From Ignavibacteriales bacterium (GTDB taxonomy: Bacteria > Bacteroidota > Ignavibacteria > Ignavibacteriales > Ignavibacteriaceae): 64,000 nt of DNA. Positions 42,139 through 51,853 of this stretch are shown one piece after another. Numbering within the stretch: position 1 is the first letter of the stretch; every line of letters starts with the position of its first letter. The translations under genes and the position numbers were made by a program. Where the stretch lies: contig CP065001.1 of NCBI GenBank assembly GCA_016700155.1, forward strand, positions 868,001 to 932,000. The letters run 5' to 3'. Below the pieces are notes generated by a model that did not search any database, was not told where the DNA came from, and saw only the letters and a program-made list of their open reading frames with translations.

Positions 42139-43767
42139 ATGAAAGAATACCTGATTTCACTTTTTGAGGATGCCTCCAACCGGCTTGCCTATCTAAAAGA
42201 AATTCCAATTGTATTTGATGTTCCTAAAAACGAAACGCACGGTGATTTGTCTGTCAACACTGCGATGCTACTTACAAAAGTACTTAAGAAAAATCCGCAG
42301 GCTATTGCCAAAGAAATAATCAATGAACTCAGGTATGAATCAGAGAAAATTGAGAAAGTGGAAATTGCAGGACCCGGATTTATTAATTTTTTCTTCACTA
42401 AAAAGTTTATTGCTGAGATCGTACAAAAAATTGGTGAAGAAGGCAGCAGGTATGGTTCATCACCAAAACATAGAGGCAAAAAGGCGAATATTGAATTTGT
42501 TTCCGCCAATCCGACAGGACCTTTAACTGTAGGACACGGACGCAATGCTGTTTTCGGTGATACGATTGCAAACCTACTGGAGTGGGTTGGTTATAGTGTT
42601 GACCGTGAATACTATTTCAATAATGCCGGAAGACAGATGCGTGTACTCGGTGATTCCGTGCGGCTTCGTTATCTTGAATTGTGTGGTGAGTCTCAGCCGT
42701 TTCCCGAAGATTATTACCAGGGTGATTACATAAAGGAAATTGCCAGAGATATTTTTAATGAATTTGCTGACTCAAAAAAGAATGAACCGGCTGAAGGATT
42801 GTTTAAACAAAAAGCTGAGCAGCAGATTTTTGAAGACATAAAAAAAACTTTGGAGCGGCTGAATATCAGTCACAAAATTTTTTACAATGAAAATTCTTTA
42901 TACCAGGAAGGTAAGATAAATGATCTTTTAACCGAGTTTAATAAAAAGAATTTATCGTATGAAAAGGATGGGGCAGTTTGGTTCAGGTTTTCTGAGCTTG
43001 GAAATGAACAGGATAAAGTGATTGTGAAATCTACCGGGGAACCAACTTACAGGCTCCCTGACATTGCTTATCATATCACAAAGTTTCAAAGAGGATACGA
43101 TCTTATTGTAGATCTGTTTGGTTCGGATCACAACGCAACTTACCCGGATGTGATGGCTGGACTAAAGGCTTTAGGATATGATGCCGGCAAAGTAAAAGTA
43201 TTGATTCATCAGTTTGTTACTATTGTTGAAAACGGTGAAGTAGTAAAGATGTCAACAAGGAAAGCAAATTATATAACACTCGATCAGCTTGTTGATGATA
43301 CGGGAAGCGATGTTGTCAGATACTTCTTTAATATGAGAAATATCAGTACCCACATGAACTTTGATCTTTCAGTTGCAAAAAAACAGAGCGATGAAAATCC
43401 TGTATTCTACCTGCAATATGCGCACGCAAGAATCTGTTCAATCTTAAAAATGATTGAAGAGGAAAATCTTAAAGCGTCAAATGAAAATCTTGATCTACTT
43501 ACGACGAATGAAGAGCAGCAGCTGTTAAAGAAACTTCATCAATTTAAAGATGAAGTACTGCTTTGCGCTGAATCATTTGAAACTCATAGCCTGTGTGCTT
43601 ACCTGGAAGAACTTGCTGCGGCTTTTCATAAGTTTTACACATTCTGCAGAATAATTGGTTCTGACAGATCACTTGCGGAAGCCAGAATAGCCCTTGCTGA
43701 TGCAACCCGCATTGTTATTAAAAACGGATTAACAATACTTGGGGTTAAAGCTCCTGAGCGTATGTAA
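42139..43767 (+). CDS. argS: Arginyl-tRNA synthetase
   Basis: 542 aa class I synthetase. HIGH-type motif in ANPTGPLTVGHGRN, KMSKS-type motif as VVKMSTRKANYITL, and an N-terminal Add-1-like tRNA-binding domain (residues 1-90); the DALR anticodon domain ends at the C-terminus. It charges tRNA-Arg, including the tRNA-Arg(CCG) in this window. It ends 1 bp from the stop of the opposing comF gene. Confidence 0.97.
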   Translation: MKEYLISLFEDASNRLAYLKEIPIVFDVPKNETHGDLSVNTAMLLTKVLKKNPQAIAKEIINELRYESEKIEKVEIAGPGFINFFFTKKFIAEIVQKIGEEGSRYGSSPKHRGKKANIEFVSANPTGPLTVGHGRNAVFGDTIANLLEWVGYSVDREYYFNNAGRQMRVLGDSVRLRYLELCGESQPFPEDYYQGDYIKEIARDIFNEFADSKKNEPAEGLFKQKAEQQIFEDIKKTLERLNISHKIFYNENSLYQEGKINDLLTEFNKKNLSYEKDGAVWFRFSELGNEQDKVIVKSTGEPTYRLPDIAYHITKFQRGYDLIVDLFGSDHNATYPDVMAGLKALGYDAGKVKVLIHQFVTIVENGEVVKMSTRKANYITLDQLVDDTGSDVVRYFFNMRNISTHMNFDLSVAKKQSDENPVFYLQYAHARICSILKMIEEENLKASNENLDLLTTNEEQQLLKKLHQFKDEVLLCAESFETHSLCAYLEELAAAFHKFYTFCRIIGSDRSLAEARIALADATRIVIKNGLTILGVKAPERM

Positions 43768-43768
43768 T

Positions 43769-44470
43769 TCAGTATTCGGCTATTGCTGATGAAACCGCGT
43801 AAATCTTTTCCGCACCTGATGCCAGTAACGAAGCAGCAGCTTCATTTGTAGTAGCACCAGTAGTAATCACATCATCGACAAGTATAATTTTTTTGCCACT
43901 TACCTTTTTTGAATCCACACACTTAAACGCACCAGAAATATTTTCCTGACGTTCTTCAAGATTCATTGTTGTTTGAGATTGTGTAAACCGGATCCTTTTA
44001 ATCACGGATTTAGATACAGGTATTCCTGTTACACTGCTAATTCCATTTGCGATATAGAATGACTGATTATATCCCCTTTCAGTTTTTTTCAAAGTGTGCA
44101 ATGGTACAGGAACAAGCATATCCGGTTTCCATAAATCAAGTTTGGATTGAAGCTCAAGAGCAGTAAGTTTTCCGAGGTAAACGCCTATTTTGAAATTCTG
44201 GTTGTACTTTAACGAATGAATCATTGATTGTAGAACCCCATCCTTCTCAAATACAAATGCTGAACTAAACCCGGATACAATGTTTTTATCTGCAAACTTC
44301 CTATTAAATTCACTTTTAATGAATTCATCATCCGGAATTTTTAGTTCCTCATGACAGCCCGTGCAAATAAAGTATTCTTCAGTCAAAAGTTTTTTAGAAC
44401 AATGAACACAAAATCTGGGTAAAACAAAATCAAGGAACCGATTTAGATTTTTTCTGATCGCTGATTTCAT
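43769..44470 (-). CDS. comF: ComF-family phosphoribosyltransferase-like protein
   Basis: 233 aa from ATG at 44470; the longer start at 44515 would overlap the upstream gene. N-terminal zinc-finger CVHCSKKLLTEEYFICTGC, and the PRPP-binding motif IILVDDVITTGAT. ComF proteins act with DNA uptake in some bacteria; the PRT activity is not known. It follows the vWA gene after 11 bp on the same strand. Confidence 0.9.
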   Translation of the reverse strand: MKSAIRKNLNRFLDFVLPRFCVHCSKKLLTEEYFICTGCHEELKIPDDEFIKSEFNRKFADKNIVSGFSSAFVFEKDGVLQSMIHSLKYNQNFKIGVYLGKLTALELQSKLDLWKPDMLVPVPLHTLKKTERGYNQSFYIANGISSVTGIPVSKSVIKRIRFTQSQTTMNLEERQENISGAFKCVDSKKVSGKKIILVDDVITTGATTNEAAASLLASGAEKIYAVSSAIAEY

Positions 44471-44481
44471 ATTCGAAACTC

Positions 44482-46649
44482 TTATAACATTCCCGCACGC
44501 TTGCGAAGGAACCACTCAAGTGCAAACAGGAAGACTGCCAGGATTAACATCCATTCATTTGACCAAAGTTGAAATTCGCTGACATCAGTTTTTTCTTTCG
44601 ATGAAATTGCTTTAAGCTTATCCAATTCAGCAAAGAGTCCGTTTTGATCCCCGGCTCTAAAATATTTTCCTTTAGTTCTTTCGGAAAGAAGTGAAAGAAA
44701 GTTTGCGTCTGCAGAAGGATTGAGCATTTCTATGTTTACATCACCGATATTAAAAGTGCCTTTATCTTCACCGAGTTTTACCTGGTCGAAAATTACAGTA
44801 CCGGTAAATTCAAAGTCACCTGAATTCAAACTTTGATATGAGCCTTCGTAGAGACCACTGCCAAGCGAGTTAAGTGTTAACTGAGCCGCAGAAGTATTTG
44901 ATTCAGCAATCGCTTTATTTCTCAGGTTTATTTTTACTTCTGCATTAGAAACAGGTTTTAGTGTTTCATCATATACCTGTGCGACAAACTCAACATTTTC
45001 ACCGCTGGAGTATAACTTCTTTGTTGTCTTTATTGAAACCCGTTCAAACTCCGATGATGTATTGAGCCACTTAACAGAGTTCTGAATAAACCTGTCAAAC
45101 AGATCGAGACTTTTTGTTCCGGTCAATAATTTCCATTTCCAGATTTCAGATGCCAGAACAGCTATAGAAGCATTGCTGGCAACACGTCTGGTTAACATCA
45201 TAGGGCTGTTTGATTGTACGTTGTTGACTTTTGCAAAGGCAACAATTTCACTTTCAGGTCGCGGGATAATATCTGAATGAACCTGAATTACAGGCGGGAG
45301 AGAGTTCCATGCTGAAACAGGATCGGCTGAATTGTTTGATATCAGAGAATTATTTCTTTGGTTCGTGAGCACATTAAGTTGAACTTCTGTTGATCTGGAA
45401 GAAGTATTCCTTATAACAAACGGCAAGAAGTTTTGGAGTTCATTTAGTTTGTTTATATCGGTTGATTGTGTAACGGAAATAAAAAACGGGATGTGATCTT
45501 TACTTATACGTGTTTTAATCCTGTTCAACAATTCAGAAGTTGTTTCTTTTGATGGAAAACCGATTAAGAAAAACACGTCTGCGCTGTCAATCATTTGCTG
45601 CTGGTCGTTCTTTTCCGCAAATAGATCTTTTGATACCTGGGTAATAGATTCCACAGATAGATTTTCATCAAGCTGAAGGGACTTCTTTATAAACGACAGG
45701 TCTGATGAAGGAGCACCTGCAAGGCATAACACTTTTATCTTATTGTCGAGTACGTTAATGAAAAAAACTTTCCTGTTATTAAAAGTTGAATACTCTCCCG
45801 GAAGTACATCCAATTTAACTTCCATCTTTTTTTCTCCCGGCTCACCCGGTGTATATTCAAAAGATACATCTGTCTTACCACTCTCCGACAGTTCGATCAG
45901 ACGCCGTTCGATTGAAACACCGTTTTCAAGCAGAGACACACTAACACTTTTTCCTCCAAATCCATGTTGAGTGATCGAAGCGTTGATTTGCGTTGCATTA
46001 CCGGAATAAATAAAATCATTGTGAGTTACATTATTTACAACTACATCATTTTTTGTGATGTATCGCCGACACCAATAGTGAAAACCGGGATCCCGATTTT
46101 TTCCGCAGCGAATACAGGATTACTGCCATCTGTTATAACGCCATCGCTAAGTATAACAACTGAAGAAATATTCCTTTCACTTTCATTTATAGAACTAAAA
46201 ATTTCAGAAAAGTTGGTCCTATTCTCATCTAGCTGAAGTCTGTTCAGTGAATCTGGCTGCAGGGTTTTTACACTGTCTCCAAAGGTAAAAAAGGAATATT
46301 CATTCTCCTGATTTAATCCTTCGAGTGAGTTGATTACATCCGAGTATTGAATTTTTCTTATTGAGTCTTCTTTGCTATGTATTGAAAATGAGTTGTCAAG
46401 AAAGATTAGTGTATGAGGTGTGAGTATACTCTTTTTTGCCAGTGTTAATACTGGCTCAAATACAACCATGATAATGATTATAAATGACAATGATCTTATA
46501 GCGACAAGAAAAATCCTGAAGGGATTACTTACAGATGGGACAGTGTATTTGTAAGAGAAGAAAGTAAAAATGATAAATACAATAACTGCGGCAACCAGGT
46601 AAACAGGGCTAAAGCTCAGCGCAACTTTCAGCTCGTCATAACCAAACAT
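44482..46649 (-). pseudogene. vWA-domain membrane protein, split by a homopolymer frameshift
   Basis: Two frames make one ~725-aa protein. The 5' part (start at 46649) has two N-terminal transmembrane helices and a vWA domain with MIDAS motif DNSFS; it stops early at TAG (46041-46043). The 3' part, read in another frame from about 46049, continues through a large central region and ends in a transmembrane helix (NEWMLILAVFLFALEWFLRK). The shift lies at an A6 run (plus-strand T6 at 46049-46054); seven A would give one open frame. Bat-like or glutamine-amidotransferase-like vWA proteins of Bacteroidota have this layout. A sequence error, a real mutation or slippage are all possible. PhzF-like gene overlaps by one base upstream. 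Confidence 0.75.
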
Positions 46650-47524
46650 TAATAGACCAGTTCTCCGTTAAATACAGTTACTGCATCACCGGCGATATAA
46701 AGTTCACCCGAATCTTTTGTTGTATAAACTGTCACTCTGCCCGGTCTGTTGAGTGAATCTCCCTGTTCAAAAATGAAATGATCCGACATTTCTTCATCAC
46801 TAACAAAATTTATTTTGTTCAACAATGTCAGCAATGGTCCGTTTGCCGAACCTGTTACAATGTCTTCATTTATTCCAAAGGCTGGAGCAAAAAATCTAAG
46901 ATGAGCACTACTGTTCTCATCAACGGTCTCCATTGTGTAAACAACTACTGAATTAAATCCTTTGCCTGAACTGGTTAAATACTTCAGGTTTGTAAAATCA
47001 GGTTTAAGCTTTCCAAGATCTTTTAAATGTTTTACGTAAATAAACAGGTACCCGTTTTCACAAACGTACATCGGTACATCGGGATCAGTAGCTGAATGAA
47101 ACAATGATAACGATGTAAGTACATCCTCCTTTGTTTCGTGATCCTTGAACTCCTCAAAAGTGTAGTTAGGTATTTGCATAAAATACCTCCCGTTTTCCAC
47201 GCCTGATTTGATCTTCCCGGATAAAGTACTGAAAACAATTTTGCCGTTGTCGCCAATCAATCCTTCCTGTCGTAAGTAGTGAAGTGATGCGATGGTCGCA
47301 TGACCGCAAAGTTTTATTTCGATTTCTGGTGTGAACCATTTTAGGTTATAATCAGTTTTATCGGACGGGGATAGAAAAGCGGTTTCTGCAAGATTCATTT
47401 CACGGGCAATCAGTTGCATTTCTTCCGCATTAAGTTTGCCATCGAAAACAACCGCAGCAGGATTTCCCCAAAACGGTTTGCGTGTGAACGCATCAATCTG
47501 TGTAATTTTAATATGTCTCTGCAT
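46649..47524 (-). CDS. PhzF-family isomerase/epimerase-like protein
   Basis: 291 aa. N-terminal TQIDAFTRKPFWGNPAAVVF and the acidic catalytic Glu in NLAETAFLSP; the second half has LCGHATIASLHYL and DIVTGSANGPL. The fold is that of DapF-related PhzF enzymes, which use a Glu instead of paired Cys. Substrate unknown. Overlaps surE by 17 bp and vWA by 1 bp, so it is coupled in a minus-strand operon. Confidence 0.88.
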   Translation of the reverse strand: MQRHIKITQIDAFTRKPFWGNPAAVVFDGKLNAEEMQLIAREMNLAETAFLSPSDKTDYNLKWFTPEIEIKLCGHATIASLHYLRQEGLIGDNGKIVFSTLSGKIKSGVENGRYFMQIPNYTFEEFKDHETKEDVLTSLSLFHSATDPDVPMYVCENGYLFIYVKHLKDLGKLKPDFTNLKYLTSSGKGFNSVVVYTMETVDENSSAHLRFFAPAFGINEDIVTGSANGPLLTLLNKINFVSDEEMSDHFIFEQGDSLNRPGRVTVYTTKDSGELYIAGDAVTVFNGELVY

Positions 47525-48287
47525 TTATTAATCTTTCAATGTTCCAGGTTTTCATTTTTTCATAAGTTTCATAATCAGTAAGATCAAAATGTATCGGCGT
47601 AACTGACACATAATTATTTCTCACTGCTGCCTGATCCGTATCAAGTTCTGTATCAACTTCCATCAGGTTTCCTGTAAGCCAGTAATAGTCTCTTCCATAG
47701 GGATCTTTTCTTCTCTCATAAGTATCGTCCCATTTCGACTTACCCTGCTTGGTAAGTATAATTCCCGCAATCTGTTCAGAAGGTAGATCAGGAACATTCA
47801 CATTCAATAATGTGCCTTTTGGTAATTCTTTTCCGGCAACTTCAAGAGCAAGCATCTTCGCGATCTTTCCCGCAAACTCAAAATCTTTCACAGTGTGATT
47901 CGTGATTGAAATGGCAATTGACGGCACATCCATAATAGCGGCTTCCCTGGCTGCTGAAACAGTGCCTGAGTAAATAATATTTATTGCGGTGTTAGAACCA
48001 TGATTAATTCCTGAAATAACAATATCGGGGGGAGCCTGCATAATATTTCTGATTCCGATTTTAACACAGTCAGCGGGAGTTCCGTCAACAGCGTAGCCAA
48101 AGAGTTTCCCATTTTTAAAATATTGAGTTACCCTTAAAGGTAGCTGCATTGTAATTCCGTGCCCTACAGCACTTTGTTCCTGGAGCGGGGCAACAACTGT
48201 AACGTCACCAATTTCTTTTAAAGCTTCTGCAAGAGTTTCAATTCCGGGTGAAGCGATTCCGTCATCATTGCAAACAAGTATTTTCAA
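47508..48287 (-). CDS. surE: 5'-nucleotidase SurE
   Basis: 259 aa. N-terminal ILVCNDDGIASPGI carries the metal-binding DD; the HGSNTAINIIYSGTVSAAREA segment and TPADCVKIG are typical. It is a survival protein that dephosphorylates nucleotides. First gene of the operon with the phzF-like, vWA and comF genes. Confidence 0.95.
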   Translation of the reverse strand: MKILVCNDDGIASPGIETLAEALKEIGDVTVVAPLQEQSAVGHGITMQLPLRVTQYFKNGKLFGYAVDGTPADCVKIGIRNIMQAPPDIVISGINHGSNTAINIIYSGTVSAAREAAIMDVPSIAISITNHTVKDFEFAGKIAKMLALEVAGKELPKGTLLNVNVPDLPSEQIAGIILTKQGKSKWDDTYERRKDPYGRDYYWLTGNLMEVDTELDTDQAAVRNNYVSVTPIHFDLTDYETYEKMKTWNIERLINAETY

Positions 48288-48450
48288 ATGAATTCCTTTT
48301 TTATAACGTTTTCTTTACAAAATATAATATTAAAGTAAGCCAGTCTCAATTAAGATGATGGACAAAAATATTTGCTCAATTAATTTGCCGCATGTACTTG
48401 CTTATTTTTTCCGTAAATTTACCTCCAATAATTCAACTATAATTAAATTA

Positions 48451-49197
48451 ATGCTGATACTTAAACCGCACATTTTTAATCACTGCAAGGAAATAATTTT
48501 CGGGTTCAGTCCCCGTTTTTCCGATGGTCATAACAATGACCTCGGTTTTAATTTGTCTTATTCCGCAGGTGATGAAAAAAGAACTGTCGATAAAAACCGT
48601 GATTTATTTTTTGACGCAATAGGTATAAAAACAGAAAATGTAGCATACCAGCACCAGGTTCATGAAAATGAAGTAAAGACTGTAAGTGCCGGCGGATTTT
48701 GCGGTGACAGCGATGCTCTTATAACAACCAAAAAGGGATTAGGGTTGGCGGTTAGTGTAGCAGACTGCACTCCTGTTTTTATCTTTGATCCGGTGAATGA
48801 AGTTATTGCCGCTGTTCATTCCGGATGGCGGGGCACGGAAAAAAGAATAACTGAAAAGGCAATTAAAAAACTCATTGATGAATACAACTCAAAACCCGAA
48901 GAACTTTTGGCTTACATCGGTCCATCTATAAGTCAGGTGAATTATGAAGTAGGCAGGGAAGTAGCAGAGAAATTCGATAAAAGATATTCAATGAGAAATG
49001 TTGACAAATATTTGCTTGATGTTTCACATATCAATTATGATATGCTGATTGATGCAGGGATCAAAAAAAATAATATTCAACAATCAGGTTTATGTTCATT
49101 TGAAATGAAAGAATTATTCCATTCATACAGGCGGGATGGAAAATTATCCGGACGTTCACTTGGTGTTATTGCAATGAGGGATAATGTCAGGATTTAG
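48451..49197 (+). CDS. pgeF: Peptidoglycan-editing factor / multicopper-like PgeF (YfiH) family
   Basis: 248 aa from ATG 48451; 32 residues of a longer ORF (from 48355) look non-coding and lack family similarity. Zinc/active-site residues: QVHENEV (His), ADCTPVFIF (Cys), AVHSGWRGTEKR (His), typical of the DUF152/PgeF family, which includes a peptidoglycan-editing enzyme and purine nucleoside phosphorylase-like activity. It overlaps the EamA gene by 14 bp. Confidence 0.88.
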   Translation: MLILKPHIFNHCKEIIFGFSPRFSDGHNNDLGFNLSYSAGDEKRTVDKNRDLFFDAIGIKTENVAYQHQVHENEVKTVSAGGFCGDSDALITTKKGLGLAVSVADCTPVFIFDPVNEVIAAVHSGWRGTEKRITEKAIKKLIDEYNSKPEELLAYIGPSISQVNYEVGREVAEKFDKRYSMRNVDKYLLDVSHINYDMLIDAGIKKNNIQQSGLCSFEMKELFHSYRRDGKLSGRSLGVIAMRDNVRI

Positions 49198-50083
49198 TTT
49201 AAAAATATTTTCAACATACGCCATGCTATGCCTTATCTGGGGCTCAACATGGATGGCGATAAGATTCGGGTTGAAGTCGCTCAACCCGATGTTTGCAGCG
49301 GGAATGCGCTTCCTGCTTGCCTCGGCAGTTATCTACCTGTTAATGAGTTTCAAAAAAATAATTTTGCAAAAAGATAAAATAGCAGTCAGGCTTTACCTGT
49401 TGATGGGATTTTTTTCTTTCGTTATTCCATTCGGATTGGTTTATTGGGGACAGCAGTATGTGCCGTCGGGATTAGCCGCGGTATTATTTGCGGTGTACCC
49501 GTTTTTTGTACTTCTGTTTTCATTCTTCATCATCAGATCGGAAGCGATTGGAAAGAATAAAATTATTGGGATGATTTTAAGCTTCGCCGGAATAATTACA
49601 ATTTTTTCCGACCAGATAGGCGGTGACCTTAGCTCCTATGTTGTTGGAATGATCGCAATTGTTTTAAGCGGAATAATGCAGGCGTCAATCGCGGTGATGA
49701 TAAAAAAATATGGTCAGCACTTAAATCCTCTTTCAATGAATTTTGTTCCGATGATAATCGCCGGAGTGGTGATGTTATTGGTGGGATTATTATTCGAGGA
49801 TACATCAAAACTAAAATTTGATTTGAACGCTGCCGGTTCAGTTTTTTATCTGGCTGTATTCGGAAGTGTAATTACATTCACAACATATTACTGGCTGCTG
49901 AAGAGAATTAACATCGTTGTACTCTCTCTCATCGCATTCATTACTCCTGTTGTCGCCTTAATACTGGGCTGGATAATAATGGGTGAATATCTTGAATCAC
50001 AACAAATAATCGGCAGCATTTTAGTGCTGCTTGGATTGCTGATCGCAAATGCCATTTCATTTTTTAAACCGAAAATTTCATGA
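49184..50083 (+). CDS. EamA/DMT-family transporter
   Basis: 299 aa with ten predicted transmembrane helices in two repeated halves (EamA units), starting LIWGSTWMAIRFGLKSLNP, a typical DMT start. It exports or imports small metabolites; substrate unknown. Overlaps pgeF by 14 bp, so translation is coupled. folB follows 9 bp after. Confidence 0.9.
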   Translation: MSGFSLKIFSTYAMLCLIWGSTWMAIRFGLKSLNPMFAAGMRFLLASAVIYLLMSFKKIILQKDKIAVRLYLLMGFFSFVIPFGLVYWGQQYVPSGLAAVLFAVYPFFVLLFSFFIIRSEAIGKNKIIGMILSFAGIITIFSDQIGGDLSSYVVGMIAIVLSGIMQASIAVMIKKYGQHLNPLSMNFVPMIIAGVVMLLVGLLFEDTSKLKFDLNAAGSVFYLAVFGSVITFTTYYWLLKRINIVVLSLIAFITPVVALILGWIIMGEYLESQQIIGSILVLLGLLIANAISFFKPKIS

Positions 50084-50092
50084 GAATTCACT

Positions 50093-50467
50093 ATGCAGAA
50101 TATTATTAGAATTAAGAAAGCAACCTTTTACGGTTATCACGGTGTTCTTTCTGAAGAACAAAGTGTCGGAGGAAAGTTTGAAGCTGATGTTGATATGTAC
50201 ACAAACTTTTCCGGCGCCGCAAATAAGGATAATCTCAGCGCTACCATTGATTATCATAAAGTTTATGCATTTCTATATCACCTTGCGCTGGAACAGAAAT
50301 ACTACCTGATTGAAACACTTGCAACGCGTATTGCGGATGAATTATTAATAAAGTTCGAACTCATTGAAAAAGTAGCAGTCCGGGTAAGAAAGAACAATCC
50401 GCCTCTCGGTGGTGTTGTTGATTGCGTTGAAGTGGAAGTGATCAAGGAACGCAAGGAGTTAGTCTGA
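50093..50467 (+). CDS. folB: Dihydroneopterin aldolase
   Basis: 124 aa. FYGYHGVLSEEQ at the N-terminus, the DNLSATIDYHKVY motif and LIETLATRIADELL with Glu and a C-terminal RVRKNNPPL are typical. Splits dihydroneopterin in folate synthesis. It is followed by folK 6 bp later. Confidence 0.94.
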   Translation: MQNIIRIKKATFYGYHGVLSEEQSVGGKFEADVDMYTNFSGAANKDNLSATIDYHKVYAFLYHLALEQKYYLIETLATRIADELLIKFELIEKVAVRVRKNNPPLGGVVDCVEVEVIKERKELV

Positions 50468-50473
50468 CGAAAG

Positions 50474-50992
50474 ATGAACTTATTAAAAAATATTTTTTTA
50501 GGTTTAGGTTCCAACAAAGGTGACCGGCTTAGTTATATTCAGACGGCGATAAATATTATTGATGATAACGATGATTGTTTTGTTGAAAAAGTATCTTCTG
50601 TTTATGAAACCAAACCATTTGGTGATACTGAGCAGGAAAAATTTTTAAACATAGTAATGAAGATCAGTTCTGTTCTCGATCTTAAATCGCTTTTTCTGTT
50701 CATCAAATCAACAGAAAAAAAAGCAGGACGAACACAATCAAGACGCTGGGGACCGCGTGAGATCGACATTGATTTACTTTATTATGGCGATCTGATTTAT
50801 TCGGATGATTTAATTTCGGTCCCTCATAAAGGAATAACGGAACGCGATTTTGTGAGTGTTCCGTTAGCTGAAATAGCGCCGGATTTTATTCATCCTGCAT
50901 TAAAGAAAAAAAATATTGATATTTGTAAAGAAATTCCGGAGAGTTATATTATCAGAAAATTCCCCGGCGAATTAATAATTAAGAAGGTTTAA
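50474..50992 (+). CDS. folK: 6-hydroxymethyl-7,8-dihydropterin pyrophosphokinase
   Basis: 172 aa. Motifs GLGSNKGDRLSYIQTAI and RRWGPREIDIDLLYYGD give the metal-binding Asp pair. Follows folB in the folate pathway; the next gene begins 4 bp after its stop. Confidence 0.94.
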   Translation: MNLLKNIFLGLGSNKGDRLSYIQTAINIIDDNDDCFVEKVSSVYETKPFGDTEQEKFLNIVMKISSVLDLKSLFLFIKSTEKKAGRTQSRRWGPREIDIDLLYYGDLIYSDDLISVPHKGITERDFVSVPLAEIAPDFIHPALKKKNIDICKEIPESYIIRKFPGELIIKKV

Positions 50993-50996
50993 TACA

Positions 50997-51659
50997 TTGA
51001 ATAATCCGGATGTAAGATACATTGCCATTGAAGGTGTAATCGGGGCGGGTAAAACCACACTGGCGAAAAAGATCAGAGACAGGCTTAATGCTGAATTGAT
51101 ACTGGAACAGTTTGAACAGAATCCTTTCCTTGAAAGTTTTTATTCTAACAGGAAAAGATATGCTTTCCAGACACAGATGTTTTTCCTTATCAACAGGTTC
51201 AAACAGCAGCAGGAACTTAACCAGGAAAATCTGTTCACAGAGTATATTGTATGTGATTACATTTTTGAAAAAGATAAAGTATTTGCATATCTGAATCTTT
51301 CCGGTGAAGAATTAAAATTATATGAATCGATCTTTCCGTTGCTGGCAAGAAACCTGCGTAAACCTGATCTTGTGGTTTATCTTCAATCGAGTGTTGACAG
51401 GCTTATGCATAATATTAAAAAGAGAAGCCGGAAAATTGAGAAAAGCCTTACACGTTCATACATAGAAGAATTAAGCGACACGTATAATCATTACTTCTTC
51501 CGGTACCAGACAACACCGCTGCTGATTGTTAATTCAACTGATATAGATTTTGTAAACAGCGACGATGACTTTGATGAATTGTTCAGACAGATTTTCAGAA
51601 GTGACAGAGCAATTACTGAATACTTCAAACCTGAACCACGGAAGGTTGAAGGCTTATGA
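50997..51659 (+). CDS. Deoxynucleoside kinase
   Basis: 220 aa from a TTG start. P-loop GVIGAGKTTLAKK, FLESFYSN..., and the conserved ERS/ DYIFEKD region, with the arginine-rich lid RSRKIEKS. It phosphorylates deoxynucleosides for salvage. Close to Bacteroidota dNK of the dCK/dGK fold. Four-base overlap (ATGA) with the next gene. Confidence 0.88.
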   Translation: MNNPDVRYIAIEGVIGAGKTTLAKKIRDRLNAELILEQFEQNPFLESFYSNRKRYAFQTQMFFLINRFKQQQELNQENLFTEYIVCDYIFEKDKVFAYLNLSGEELKLYESIFPLLARNLRKPDLVVYLQSSVDRLMHNIKKRSRKIEKSLTRSYIEELSDTYNHYFFRYQTTPLLIVNSTDIDFVNSDDDFDELFRQIFRSDRAITEYFKPEPRKVEGL

Positions 51660-51853
51660 GATTGATGCTTTACCTTCTGCTTTTCATCCTTGTGATTTTT
51701 ATTATCAGGAATTTCATCAGAGGTTTCAGATCTTCTTATAATCAAAATACGAACAGCAGGAATGGTTACCGCACACGCAGCAAGTATGAAGATGTAGAGG
51801 AAGCTGACTTTAAAGAGATCGAATCGAAAACCAAAGCTAAAAAAGAAGAATAG
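51656..51853 (+). CDS. Small membrane protein, DUF4834-like
   Basis: 65 aa. One N-terminal transmembrane helix (LYLLLFILVIFIIRNFI) and a charged tail with DVEEADFKEIES. Similar small proteins occur beside dNK genes in Bacteroidota; function unknown. Its last base overlaps the start of the glycosyltransferase gene. Confidence 0.75.
   Translation: MRLMLYLLLFILVIFIIRNFIRGFRSSYNQNTNSRNGYRTRSKYEDVEEADFKEIESKTKAKKEE

Noticed and set aside
48355..48450. N-terminal extension of the pgeF ORF
   Set aside because: AT-rich and without family similarity; ATG 48451 gives the normal length.
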